A stretch of DNA of 64,000 nucleotides from Posidonia oceanica (lineage: Eukaryota; Streptophyta; Magnoliopsida; Alismatales; Posidoniaceae). The notes under the pieces are model-generated. The model was not told the DNA's origin. It saw only the letters and a list, made by a program, of their open reading frames with translations, and made no database searches. Location: positions 8,432,001 through 8,496,000 of the forward strand of contig JAZBRS010000044.1 in NCBI GenBank assembly GCA_037176725.1. The letters run 5' to 3'. Below, piece by piece: positions 23,993 through 35,177 of the stretch. Every line of letters starts with the position of its first letter. Within the stretch, counting starts at the first letter, position 1. The position numbers were made by a program, and so were the translations under genes.

Positions 23993-25595
23993 TCAGCATG
24001 TCTATATCACTAAAGAGACCTAGGGCCTAACACCAAGCCAGAAAAGGGAGAGACTCCCAAAGCCAATAGGAAGAGGAACACCTGGGGAACCCATGCCTTG
24101 TCCTGTCTCTACACGCACACCGCACAGGAAGGTAAGGAAAAAGTAGGCTCGGAGCGGAGGCTTAGAGTACGAACTGCTTGCCCAAGCAACTTAGAAGGCG
24201 TCAAGAAAAGACGGTAGCAAAAACTGCCCAAACAGAGAGGAAAGAAGGCAGCAAAGAAGCTGTCCAAGTAAGGAACCAACGAAAAGAGACAGTAAAAGAA
24301 ACTGTCCAACTAAAAGAGGTCAGCAAAGAGCTGTCCAAAGAGTGGTAAAGGACATGGCAAAAGCTGTCTATGCATCTAAAAGTATAAACCATAGGAAGAC
24401 GCATTAAGGACTAGAGAAAGGCAAGCAGGAATCAAGGCCTAAGCCAAAATCGAGAGCCCATCAAATCCCGAAACTTCCCCTATCTTATTCTCACTAACAG
24501 GCAAGGAGTAAACAACCCCAGGTGGTCAAGGACTGAAAAGGTCCAGGGAGTAGCAACCCAAATAAGGACTGGTGTGTGGACCAAAGTCTTTAAAGGGTGC
24601 AAGCATGACCCAAGGGACACACCCACAAATATAAGGCCCACTCATCTGGTTGAAACGAACTCCAAGGCTAATGCTTAAAATAGGTACTCATCTTTCCCCA
24701 TTAGAAGAACCAAAAAACCAAAAAATCATATAACCCAAAAATCCAAAAAAATCATATAACCCAAAAAACCAAAAAAAAATCATATAACCCAAAAAACCAA
24801 AAAATCATATAACCCAAAAATCCAAAAAAATCATAAAAACAAAAAAAATCATATGATCCAAAACACCAAAAAAAATAATTACAAAACTTAGAAAAAAACC
24901 AAAACATCCAACCTACATACAAGTGAAAACTTAGTAAGTAGGAAAATCGGAGTTAATCTAGTCAATGATGTAACCATCGACTCACCAGGATTCGGAGTTA
25001 GCGTCCTACTCAAGCGTGTCCCACGGCTTGGGTGCGCTCTCTCAACAAAGACATTACTAGCATAATAATCTTTAGAGCATCCAGGATGACTCATAATCAG
25101 CATCTACTGGGCTCTGATTTCCATCTCTTTAGCTAAGGCCAGAAATTAACGCCCTCCACCCATTTAAAATAAACATGCATTATGCCCTTTGTTAATTAAT
25201 TAACTTAGCCTAAATCCTTTTCAGTTGACATACTTTCTCTTTGATTGATTAGTTAACTTAGCCAAATCTTTCACCAAGGGAGGTATGCTCATTGATTACT
25301 AACAAGAAAAGTAAGCATGTGCAGGAAGCAAAGCGAAACAAAAAAAAACCTTTCATATAAATATTCACAAGTACAGACTCTGCCAAAAGAAAAGTACAGA
25401 CTCTGACAAAAAGAAAGGTACAAGTTCAATGACCGGACTTGCCGCTACCCTCACGTCTGCCACCTAGAGGCCTCAGTGCGGGCCGTGCCACAGAAGACGT
25501 CGCTCCACTCTGGCTCCTCTCTCGAGACGCCCTCAATATAGAACGAACCATCTCAAGGTGAGGAGAAGAGCACGCCCTCGAAATCTGCTCAGCTG
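23993..25595 (+). other. Non-coding 3' region after integrase, with tandem repeats
   Basis: No credible gene. 24170-24370 has four degenerate copies of a unit built on 'AAAAGAAACTGTCCAA'. 24711-24880 has about seven copies of a unit of about 25 bp built on 'ATCATATAACCCAAAAA'. The antisense PMD gene ends at 25596, so this may hold its 3' flank. Confidence 0.6.
24711..24880. repeat. A-rich tandem repeat
   Basis: Units of CCAAAAAATCATATAACCCA with small length changes, about seven copies, degenerating to the right. Confidence 0.85.
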
Positions 25596-28500
25596 TCAGA
25601 GCCCTGGAATGCCCTGACCCCGCAAGAGTTGCACAACCAGACCAGGAATGTCAGCGTCCGTAACAACCGCCACAGCTGTCGCCTGAGCCTCCGCCAACTG
25701 GGCCTCCAACTCCTGTATCCACTGGCTACGACCAGCGCTTAGCTGCAGTAAAGAAGACAACAGTCCTAGAGTTAGAATAATTAAACAAGAAGGCTAGCAG
25801 TAGTCAAATGTGCTCAAGTAGAAAAAGGAGTTACCCTTCTTGTGGAGTCCGCCTCAAAACGTGCCCTGGCTGTCTCCCCCTCAGATGCCGCCACACGAGC
25901 CTCTAACTCCTGGATGCGGTTGTCACGCTCCCGCTCCACTTGACTAAGACGTCCCTGTAACTCCTCGGCACGCCCCAAGGCATCGTCCAGCAGGCTCTGA
26001 GTAGGACCAGTGGCCGGAGGTGTATGGATCAGATCCATCATCGCCTGAATCTGCACAATAAAGCCATACGAGTTAGAAGACAGATATTTACAGGTACTTA
26101 AAGCAGGAAAAGTGCGGAAATACCTCTGAATTGCGAGCCCGGACCTCCTCAGCAAGCACGCCCTCGGCGTGGGAAGCGGCTGGACCTGTGGTGGCAGTAG
26201 GGGCAGGCTCTGCACTTGTTGAAGCACCCTCAGCCTGTATCAAAGCAAACACGACAATTAGACAAGCAGAAACAGGCACCAACAACTAACAAAGGGAAAC
26301 ACTACTCACTCGTGCTCGAAGCTCGTCCATCTGGGACAGGAGCTTGTCCCTCTCCCTCACCAGCTCCGCCACTCTCAAGGAGTGCTCCTCCTGCTGAGTC
26401 CTGCACACCTCAGTCATCTCCTCTGAAGCATCCATCTGCACAAACAAGGGAGATGCATAAGCAAGTGAACAAGCAAAAGGGCAATCAAATACCGGGAGGG
26501 ATTGCTTACCAGCTCCTCAATATGGCTGCGGGCAATCGCCAACTCGCGACGAAGGTCGCCGACGCTCTCACTGGAACCAGTGCCCATCGAAATGTTGGAG
26601 CGACCATAAAAGACATCACGGTGGAAGACGATCAGGCGGCTAAACTCAGAATCAAACCAGGTCCTCCACGCCGCCTCCTTCTCTGCAGAACCACCAGAAA
26701 AGGGCTCTATGCCACCCGAGCACCAGTTTTCGAGCTGCTCTCCAAACCGCTGAGGTGCATCGCTCCGACCTCCCGAAATGGATCCCCAGGAGCAATCCGC
26801 AGGACTTGGCGCCGAAATGACCTGCTGCAGGCCGAACTGTCGCAAAACACGGCCCACCTGGATGTAGTGACATCGGAAGAGGCTAAAAAGCCAGCACTCC
26901 CGAAAGAACAAGTGGGAACCACGCGCCACGGGCTCCTCATCAGCATGCTCACCCTTAGAGTAGGGTCTCCAGACAACCTACAAGCACAAATTAGTCAGAA
27001 ACCAGTAAACTGTGCAAGAGAGAGGGACCTAAGCACTGAAACTCACCCACTCCTCTGGGAGGATCTCTAATAGGAAGCGGCCCAGATGTCTCACAGGACG
27101 AATCCGCTCCAGAGCCAGCTGCACCTCGCTCCACCGCCGAGCCCGGGGAAACTCGATGGGACCATCTCCTAGCACTCCAGGTCGGAGGTACACGAAGTGC
27201 TCAAAGATCTAGGTCTGTCACACAAAGCAACAATTCCAAGTCAGCAATAGTCAAACGAACATAAGGCAAACAAATAAATAAAGCACAAACCTGGAAGAGA
27301 AGCAGACAGCCTGAAAGAGAGCGGGTCTGACCCGCAGCAAAAGACTCCAACTGGGAGATCAAATAGACCAGCACAGCTGAGCCCCAAGAGTACCTACCAA
27401 TCCTCTCCACCTGAAGAAGGAGAGGAGCAAAATCGGCATGCAACATCTGAGAAGACGTGCCGAAAAAGAGCCTATGAAACAGGATGGACAAAAAGAGCCG
27501 AAGCTGCTAGTCCGCTATCTCTGGGGTCACCTCGTCAGCAAGAAGAAGGTCGTCCAGTCGTTCCTTCAGCCACTTGATGTTGACGCGTGTATGGAAGCGA
27601 CCAGAAGGGGGAGGTCGTACACCATAACAAGCCTCAAGCTCGGCACTATAGTCAGGCTGCAAAGGCACTATCACAGGCTCTCCGTCAACCCTCAAACCCA
27701 CCAGCCGCACTACGTCCTCCAGGGTAATCATCATCTCGCCTACGTGAAAGATGAAGCTGCCGGAACTCCTGTTGTACCTCTCAACGAAAGAAACCAACAG
27801 TCCCAAGTGAATCTTGAAAGGCATGATCTCCAAGAAGTGGCCGAAGCCCATCCCTGCAAGTCTCACCCGCTGGAACTCTGGGAGGTCGAGGTATGTCTCG
27901 TGCAAGTCAGCCCAGCTAGAGCGCGTCCGGCTCGACAATGGCATCTGGCATAAAAGAAAGCATTAGGAACATTAGTGACTTAATAATAATCAAACAAAGT
28001 AACTTAATAAAAGCCGAACGACACATAAAACTCACTTGTCCTAGCTCTACGAGCTCTACTGCTGTACGGGCTCTTCTGGGAGGAGAAGGGGACGCATCTG
28101 GAGCAGGAGCACCCCCGCCACTAACCTCAGGTGGGACAAGAGACGGTGCACGTGGCCGCCTCGCCCGAAGCTTGCAGGGACGAGAGGAACTCATCTCCGC
28201 AGTGGAAGGACCGGCCTCGTGCCCCCTCGTCTCAGCCTCCTCATCAGAAGTCCTGAAATGGTATCACAAGCAGAGCATAGTCAGATAAAACCATTAATTC
28301 TCTTAATTGTTTCCCTAAATGCTAAGTAATCCACATAACCAACAAAAAGGGAAAGAAACGCATCACTTTAACTAACCAACTTAAACTTAAAATTTAATCC
28401 TTAAAAATTTCTTTAAAAAAAAAAGCCATCTTTTTTTAACTAAACTCAACTCTTTTTAAACCCATCTCTCTAATCAACTCTTTTTAATAAAACCCATCCT

Positions 28501-30111
28501 TTTAATCAACTCTTCTTAAAACCCATCCTTTTAATCAACTCTTCTTAAAACCTACCTTTTTAATCATCTTTAATAAAACCCATCTTTTTAAACTCCTTTT
28601 AAAACCTATCTTTTTAAACTCTTTTTAATCAACTCTTTTTAAAACCTATCTCTCTAATCAACTCTTTTTAATAAAACCCATCCTTTTTAATCAACTCTTT
28701 TTAAAACCTATCTTTTTAATCAATCCTTTAAAAATCAATCCTTTAAAATCGATCTTTTTAAAGAAAATAAATCGATCTTCTTCTTTTAATCCATCTCCCT
28801 TTTAAAATCCATCTTTTTAAATCCTTCTTTTTCCTCCTGTTAATCCATCTTCTTTTCCATCTTATTTTTAAATCCACCATTTTTTTTAATCCACCTTCCT
28901 TTTAATCCATCTTATTTTAAAAAATCCATCCTTTAAGATTTATCTTTTAAAGTTTTAAAAGATCATCCTTTTTAAAAGTCCAACTCTAATAGCCTAACTT
29001 TAAAATTAAAAATCCAACCCTAAACCAACTTAAACCTTTCACTAATCCATATAGGTAACAAAAATATCATTTAACAAACCAATTAAGGATTAACAACTAT
29101 ATCCTTTTACATGTTTAACCCCCAAAATCAAATCTCCACATTTAAATTCCAAAAATTAAAAAAATCTCTTAAATTTCTGGGAAAAATTCGCCATAACCTC
29201 CCCTATAATTTCAACCAAAATTTTTTTTTTATTTTCCTACAAATCAGCAACATACATACACATTTACACAAAAAAGACTGAATAACCATTCAAATATCCA
29301 TAAAAATGGATTTCCATTCACATTCCACACAAAATTTCCATTCACATTTCCATTTCACATTTCCATCTCACATTTCCATTTCACATTCAACATAAAAACT
29401 ACCATTCACATCATCGTCATTTTAACATGACTTTAAATAACTAAATAACTGAATTGAATCTAAATTCCACAACTAAATTTAAATATAAACTTCCTTGAAC
29501 TTAAACCAAACTGAGTTTAATCTAAATTCCACAATTAGGACTAAAAAAATTCAGAATTTTAAAGAAAAAAATACTAAAATTTAAAACAAAAGTAAAATTC
29601 AAAATAAAAGTAAAAACTAAAATTTAAAAATAAAGTAAATACTGAAATTTAAAAATTGAAAATAAAAACGAAAACAGAATTAAACTAAAAATAAAAACGA
29701 AAATAGAATTAAACTGAAAATAAAAACAAAAACAAAATTTAATTAAAACAGAAAAAAAACAAAAACCGAATTAAACTAATTAAAACTAAAAACAAAAACA
29801 AAATTTAATTAAAACAGAAAAAACGAAAACAGAATTAAACTGAGAATAAAAACAAAAACCGAATTAAACTAATTAAAACAGAAAAGTAAAAACAGAATTA
29901 AACTAATTAAACCAATTAATTAAAACGGAATTAAAACAAAAAAATTAACAAACAAATCAGAAAAAGAAGGGGAAGAATGCTACCTTCGTCGCCGGCGAGA
30001 CCCGTCGCTCGGGCAACCCACGCTACCGCCCTCATCGCCACTTGCCATCGGGGACGAGGAAGGAGGAACGGGAGCCCCCACGCCGTCATCCTCGCTGCTG
30101 TTGTTGGCCAT
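25596..30111 (-). pseudogene. Antisense 9-exon plant-mobile-domain gene inside the Tat element
   Basis: Exons (minus): 30111-29984, 28252-28036, 27944-27291, 27214-27047, 26977-26510, 26435-26310, 26234-26124, 26050-25835, 25742-25596. All eight introns are GT-AG; the first is phase 2, the rest phase 0, and the frame is kept to a TGA at 25598-25596: 744 codons. Residues about 130-450 match the plant mobile (aminotransferase-like) domain, PF10536: ITLEDVVRLVGLRVDG, RIGRYSWGSAVLVYL, GCLLLFQ, IFEHF, VVWRPYS and VLRQFGLQQ. The N-terminus is Ser/Asp/Arg-rich. The C-terminus (about 540-696) is heptad-like coiled coil rich in Glu, Arg and Gln. Two in-frame TAGs, codon 261 (27509-27507) and codon 335 (27211-27209, where the family has Trp), break it. 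Molecular function of PMD proteins in retroelements is unknown; host PMD proteins (MAIN, MAIL1) act in gene and transposon silencing. Confidence 0.85.
28253..29983 (-). other. AT-rich intron 1 of the antisense PMD gene
   Basis: 1731 bp of low-complexity sequence (TTTTTAAtC and AAAACxAAAA-type runs; A-rich on the plus strand from about 29550), bounded by minus-strand GTAGCA and TTTCAG. Phase 2 at the donor and the matching one-base start of exon 2 restore the frame. It is the long, AT-rich first intron expected of a plant gene. Confidence 0.7.
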
Positions 30112-30295
30112 CAGAGGGAGGAGGAGAGAGGAACACCCCACGCCGGACGCCGCCGCACCACGCCGGAGCCCGCACCACGTCGGAGACGCCGCCAGCCAGA
30201 GGGACACGCGCGCCGGAGAGAGGGGTGAGGAAGAAGAGAAGTTGGAAAGCTTCTGAAAAAAGGGGCAACGGCCAGTTTTGGCTACTGGACTCGTA

Positions 30296-30470
30296 ACCTG
30301 GTCGCCAGTAGAACAGGCGACTCAGTCAGACGCCTCTTAGACAGGCGCCTCACCCAGCTCTTCGCGCGTCGACTTTCCTGCCTCGATTTGAACCCTCTGA
30401 AGGAGCGCGAAGCCAGTCACCCTCGCCCTAAAAAGAGGCGACTCAGAAGGGCGCCAGAAGGGGCGGCGGC
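30296..30470 (-). promoter_or_regulatory. GGCGACT cluster upstream of the antisense PMD gene
   Basis: GGCGACTCAG at about 30319 and 30428, GGTCGCCAGT at 30301 and GGCGCCT/GACGCC variants lie 190-360 bp upstream of the ATG at 30111. The same motif family fills the LTR U3. I see no clear TATA box. Confidence 0.4.
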
Positions 30471-30728
30471 TAACGACGGCAGAGGATTTCTATCCCTTGA
30501 TTCCCCCTAAAACACAAACTCATACATTAACAAACGACAAAATACAATTCAGAAGCTAAAATGTGATTCAACCCAAAATATAATTCAAGAACTGAAACAT
30601 AATTCAACCCGAACTTAAACTTAACAAAATAAGACATGGTTCAACCCAACTTAAAATTAAAATTCAAGACATAATTAGCCATGCATTGCCATGCTCGAGC
30701 GGTTGAGCCCAAACATCTTCAGGAATTC

Positions 30729-32033
30729 CTACTTGTCATCAACATACTTCTGAGGAGTGGGGCACCATCGTGCGTACCATTTCACGTACTTCGCCTCCTG
30801 GGACTCCCGAGCAGTTGCAGAACGCCGAGGCGCACTCAGAGACACTCGCCCACCAATATAAACCCAATGAGCTATGTACTCCAGGACCATCCACTCATCC
30901 CGGTCGCCGTCTTCCTTGCGAACGCGGATTGGAGGGGTCAGAACTGCATCAGCCTGGACAGCTAGCTCCTGATTCAGCAAACGAGGGCAACGATGGATGG
31001 GACACAGCACGAATGATGTGGCACCTGTCAGGACAAGCTCAAGGTCATTGTGAACTGTGCTCATCACCCGCGCCTTATGAGCTCCAGGTAGCTTCGGAAC
31101 AAAGTCAAAATCCTGTAGTGACAAGCATCCAAGACGGAGAACGGAGTCATGGAAGCTCAGACCTGTGAAATCTGTATCACAAGAGCAATGGGACATGAAC
31201 CACCTGTGCAGCAACAGTGGAGAACCGAAGAATTTCCCTGAACAAGAGGCACTGGTGAGCCCCTCCATGGTGTAAGCCAACACAGCAGGAGCTAAGCACA
31301 AATTTGGACGAACAGCAACCAACATCAGGAGATCCACATGGTGAAGATCCATTGTGAAATTTGCATCTGCAAAGAAGGCAAGGCCGCCAACTACCACAAA
31401 CAAGTACTTCCTCAGCTCTGCTTCAACAAGTTGCCTGGTGCTAAGAACCTCCCACAAGCCTCGAAGAAAGAGTCTCCCCGAGTGCATCAAAGCCTTGCTA
31501 GCCTCCAGATCCATCGCTAAATACCCGCCTATCTTCCTGGAACCCACTGTCTCAACAGAAATGGCAAAGCGATCGTCCGCTGCCTCAGTAGATTCCGCCG
31601 CCAACCCAAGCAAAGAGGACACCTCCTCACACATGATCAATGTCTCCCCACAAGGAAGATTGAAGGTGTTGGAGTAACCATTCCAAAAAGCCATCAAGGC
31701 GTGCAACAATGGCCAAGACACAGGCGTGCGAATTAAGTCAAGAAGCTTGTCAAAACCACTACACCCAAAGAGATGTTTGTTGTTCTTTGCACAATTGATC
31801 AAGCCAGCCACCCATGGCAGAGTATACCGAAAGGAATTGTGGAAGTCCGGGCATCCCGTGAGGTTCACTACGGCCTAAACAAGCAACCTTCAGAAGCTAA
31901 ACCACAAAGAAAACATGCAAAGACTAAGAAGAGAATTTACCTGGTCATTCCGGATAGCTTTCATCAAGTGGTTGGGAATATCAACCACCCTTTTCACCAG
32001 GAAGGTCGGAGAAGAGAAGGAAGGAAGCTTCAT
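30729..32033 (-). CDS. Antisense 2-exon PMD-like gene, intact
   Basis: Exon 1 is 32033-31941 (31 codons, MKLPSFSSPTFLVKRVVDIP...), the intron is 31940-31875 (66 bp, GTAAAT...TTTAG, phase 0), and exon 2 is 31874-30729 ending in TAA; 412 residues with no internal stop. SNTFNLPCGETLIMCEEVSS followed by LLGL parallels the PMD phrase 'FHLPCGE-TLEDV-LLGL', and a preceding W-P-LLHALMAFW matches the PMD N-terminal helix region. I call it a divergent PMD-like protein. The C-terminus has DEWMVLEYIAHW and a basic tail. It is transcribed away from the 3' LTR and lies 618 bp upstream of the PMD gene's ATG on the same strand. Role unknown. Confidence 0.75.
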
Positions 32034-32154
32034 GGTCAAGATAAGGGGTTTACTTGTGCAGAATGTTTCCTGAAAAGCAAGGACGGCCGTCTTTTATCTC
32101 CCCTTATCAAAAGAATCAGGGTTTAAAACGGTTTCTGAATTAAATAAGCCAGGA

Positions 32155-32215
32155 GATCGCGCGTCGCCACAAAAAGCGGCGACTGGTTCAGCCGCCCATG
32201 AAAGTGGCGACTAAA
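32155..32215 (-). promoter_or_regulatory. GGCGACT cluster upstream of the antisense PMD-like gene
   Basis: GCGTCGCCAC, GCGGCGACTGG and GTGGCGACTAA lie 120-180 bp upstream of the ATG at 32033, in otherwise ordinary sequence. 32216-33040 between here and the polypurine tract has no gene. Confidence 0.4.
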
Positions 32216-33040
32216 GCATTAGGATAGACTACTGCTAAGCCAAAGAGTAAACTCTTGACTTGAGTTCACGCACCACCTGCCGCAACTACTGCGAACACTA
32301 GACAACACATCGGATTGGCAAATGAAGGGTTCACTCCCTCACCCGGTTCTCTTTGCACGGAACCTCTTTATTTGCCAAATCGAGCTGTGGGACGACGGTC
32401 CTTTTCAGAGAGTGCTGGTCACACTTCAGGATGGAAAACACTTGACCACAACGAATTGCATTCATTCATTTTGCATATGTCCATATGGTTTGGGACCAAC
32501 CGTAACCCGTCGGCCTAACCTAGCATATGGACCATTCATTGCATTGCGTGTTGACCTTGCATTATCATAGTATGTTTGAATCATCCATCCATGCATTTTC
32601 TCATATCATTGGAAGTGAAGCACGGAGGGAGCATTGTTCTTCAAGAGTGTTAGGAACCCTTCAGGCATATGATTCTCCTAAAGCCAACCCAGTTCATACC
32701 TATCCTCTGATCAATTCCAATCGAAGTAAAGTCTCAAACAAGATGTCACACTCTCCTTTCGATCGTGCTGGAATAACATCCTGCGATTTCCCCCTTAGTG
32801 CGTGCCCATTGGAACACACATGGTTGACCTGGTCTTGACCTCGACTACGACACAAGATCCGAAACCGACTTGACCCTACCATGCCTGAGTCTCTAATTTG
32901 ATGGCAATTTAAACTCTCTTTTTACCTTTTATTTGGCTACTTCAGTGACAAATTGATTGAGATAGAGCTCCCCTTTTCAGGAAATGCTCAATAGGACATC
33001 GTTCTTGCCTTGGACCAGATCTTGTTCCAAGATCAACTTC

Positions 33041-33053
33041 AAGGAGGGGCATC
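33041..33053 (+). other. Polypurine tract of the Tat element
   Basis: AAGGAGGGGCATC directly precedes the 3' LTR start TGTAGAT and would prime plus-strand DNA synthesis. Confidence 0.85.
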
Positions 33054-34588
33054 TGTAGATATCCCATTTTCGCATTTCTGAGAGTTCTTTTGAGGGTAGA
33101 AACCTTGAGGTGCCCCAAATCTCATGCCTAAGTTTGATAACACATCTTCCAGATATTCCTTGACTTCTTTAAAGCATCACAAGACCCTACCTAGACTCAG
33201 GTTGTTGGCTGTGGCAAAGCTAACTTGCTCGGGCTCATGACAAGTCCAAGTACCCTGGGTATCCTTCACTTCCACTTGGATTTAAAATTAGATTTGAGTT
33301 AACAGAGATGCTTCCTTGATTTCATAGGCTATCTGTAGTTTCCCAGCCTCCCATCTTGTTTCCTCTGGCAAAAACCCAGGAAAAGAGCTAAAAACGACCT
33401 AGGCAAGTTAGTAGCCACTTGGGGAGGCGACTCACATAGTAGCCACCTAAGGCGGCGACTACAACTGTCGCCCATTTCCCAGCCGACTACACTAGTAGCC
33501 AGCCAAGGAGGCGGCTCAGTCAGAAGCCATCTCAGGATGCGACCCATGTGGACGTCAACTGGATAGGCGACTGGGCGATCGTGGGCAGCGGTTGCGCCCC
33601 ACTATCCCCTCAACTCTCAAGCGCCAGCTCATCAGGCGACTGAGAGGTTGTGGAACCGCCTTGGTCTTCCCACGATCTTTGACCGTCAGGCGTCATGCTA
33701 TGCGGCGACTAGCGATCGTGCTCCTTTCGAACCGCTTTTCCACAGTTATTTCCCACTCCCCCCTCAACCGTTAGGTGCCAGCTCATGCGACGACTAAAAG
33801 TCGTGGCCTCGTTCTCGGGTCGTCCCACACTTTGACCAAGCGGTTACTAGGTTTAGGCACCACTCCAACCGGCGACGCAAGCTAACTGCCATTTTTTTAG
33901 AATTTTCTGAACTCCAACCGTCCCTTCACCCCTAGAGTCTATAAATAGACCCCCTAGGTCGGTGGTTTGAGGGTCAGAATTTTAGAAAGAGAAATCCCCC
34001 CAGAGAGGAACTTCCAAAAGAGACAGAGCCCTGTCAGTTGTGAGCCACATTCAGAGAGCTAGTCTTTCCAATCCAGAAATACTACCTCCTCTCCCCAATA
34101 GGCTACCAACCTGAGCTTCTACCTCCAATCCGGGAATCCTCAGCCACGCTGGAGCTCCGACCGTGCTTCCTTCCAACCTTATTGCACACAGCATAAGGGT
34201 GAAAGGGAGTATCTTCTTCCAATTTATTTTCTTACTACATCTCTTTACATTCCTTAGCATAGGATCATATCATATGCATACGGGAACAACCCCCGGTCAG
34301 TATTTATTTTCTTTTAGTCATGTCATTCCATTCACCTCCGTTACTGATACTACACCGAAGCTAATCTATGTCATTTTGTTTTGAAGGAAAGGAAGGAACT
34401 CACGCAGCACGAGGAAGCCGCTAGACGACACCCTGTCGTCGATCTAGTGGTCCGAGGACCTGCATCATCATAATCTCCCCTAGGTGTCTTGTCTGCCCAG
34501 AGACGAGTGGCGATCACAACAAAGGCTGTCGACGTCGTGGAAGCGCTGACATCTCCTTAAACACCCCCCTCCGAATTCCACATCTACA
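33054..34588 (+). mobile_element. 3' LTR of the Tat element
   Basis: 1535 bp, same organisation as 12651-14184. At all ten substitution differences this copy has C or G where the 5' LTR has T or A. It is followed directly by the TSD GCCTC. Confidence 0.97.
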
Positions 34589-34620
34589 GCCTCAAAGACA
34601 AGACTTTTTTTTTCTATTAT

Positions 34621-34790
34621 CCTCTAATCACCTTTTTACATGAATACCAATGCTTATTAAGGCACGATACCCAGTTACTCGGTGATTATTAGATTTTTTT
34701 TTTCTTTTTATTTTATCCTCTAATCACCTTTTTACGTGAATACCAATGCTTACTGAGGCACGATACCCAGTTACTCAGTGATTATTAGAT
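34621..34790. repeat. 96-bp tandem duplication
   Basis: 'CCTCTAATCACCTTTTTAC' starts at 34621 and 34717, and both units run through 'GGCACGATACCCAGTTACTC' and 'GTGATTATTAGAT'. It lies in the internal part of the outer element. Confidence 0.9.
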
Positions 34791-34885
34791 ATTTTTAATT
34801 TTATTTATTTATTAATTTTTTTTAAATTGCTAAGGTATTTCAGATCTTCATTTATTCCCCATAGCTAAGGCCTAGAGTGATAATG

Positions 34886-35177
34886 CACGTTATTCCGTAT
34901 CAACTCTGACTTGGTCAATCTGTTAGCTTATCTTCCTCCTAGTATTTACACACGTGGAAAAAGTGTATTTGACCTCTCGAAAAATCTAGAAAATTCTTTT
35001 ATCTTCGGATTTGCATTCCTTTTTATCTTTTATTCTTTTCGCTTCCTTCTTTTTCTCAATTCTTTTCAGGTCCTCAGGTTTCTGCAAAATTTACATAAAA
35101 CACTTCGAGTAGCATTATTTATATACATTAATCAATAAATATGGGGAATAAAATATGTATAAATTATGAGTTAATCA
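34886..35177 (-). mobile_element. Truncated 5' LTR of the outer element
   Basis: 292 bp matching 11745-12036 with no gaps, ending ATCA next to TSD GCATT. Only the first 292 bp of the minus-strand LTR survive. Confidence 0.75.

Larger units (their letters stand above)
12651..34588 (+). mobile_element. Tat/Ogre-type Ty3/gypsy retrotransposon, 21.9 kb, TSD GCCTC
   Basis: Perfect 5-bp TSD GCCTC at 12646-12650 and 34589-34593. LTRs of 1534 and 1535 bp with TGTAGATATC...CATCTACA ends, a primer site at 14192 and a polypurine tract at 33041. The coding order gag, protease, RT, RNase H, archaeal-type RNase H, integrase is that of the Tat lineage (Ogre, Retand, RIRE2, Grande), where a second RNase H and very large size are known. 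The 3' 9 kb carries two antisense genes. The polyprotein is disabled: stops at 15592, 16911, 19239, 19456, 19983 and 21160, a TAA at 22593, and frame changes near 15870-15935, 20150-20400, 22108 and 22750. Confidence 0.97.
10769..35177 (-). mobile_element. Truncated LTR element hosting the Tat insertion, TSD GCATT
   Basis: Outer element bounded by GCATT at 10764-10768 and 35178-35182, with termini TGAT...ATCA. Without the 21.9-kb insertion it is about 2.47 kb: an LTR at 10769-12036, about 0.9 kb of non-coding internal DNA (12037-12650 plus 34594-34885) and a 292-bp LTR piece at 34886-35177 that aligns without gaps to 11745-12036. A polypurine tract next to the left LTR on the minus strand fixes the orientation. 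Most internal sequence and most of the right-hand (5') LTR are deleted. No proteins remain, so the lineage is unknown. Confidence 0.75.

Noticed and set aside
24711..24880. A-rich tandem repeats considered as a CRISPR-like array
   Set aside because: Units of about 25 bp with no unique spacers, in plant DNA inside a retrotransposon.
27438..28288. Plus-strand ORFs of 116-171 codons
   Set aside because: Shadows of antisense PMD exons 2 and 3; no family phrases in these frames.
29977..30296. Plus-strand Arg/Pro-rich ORFs
   Set aside because: They are the opposite strand of exon 1 and the upstream region of the antisense PMD gene, whose exon joins in frame to the next.
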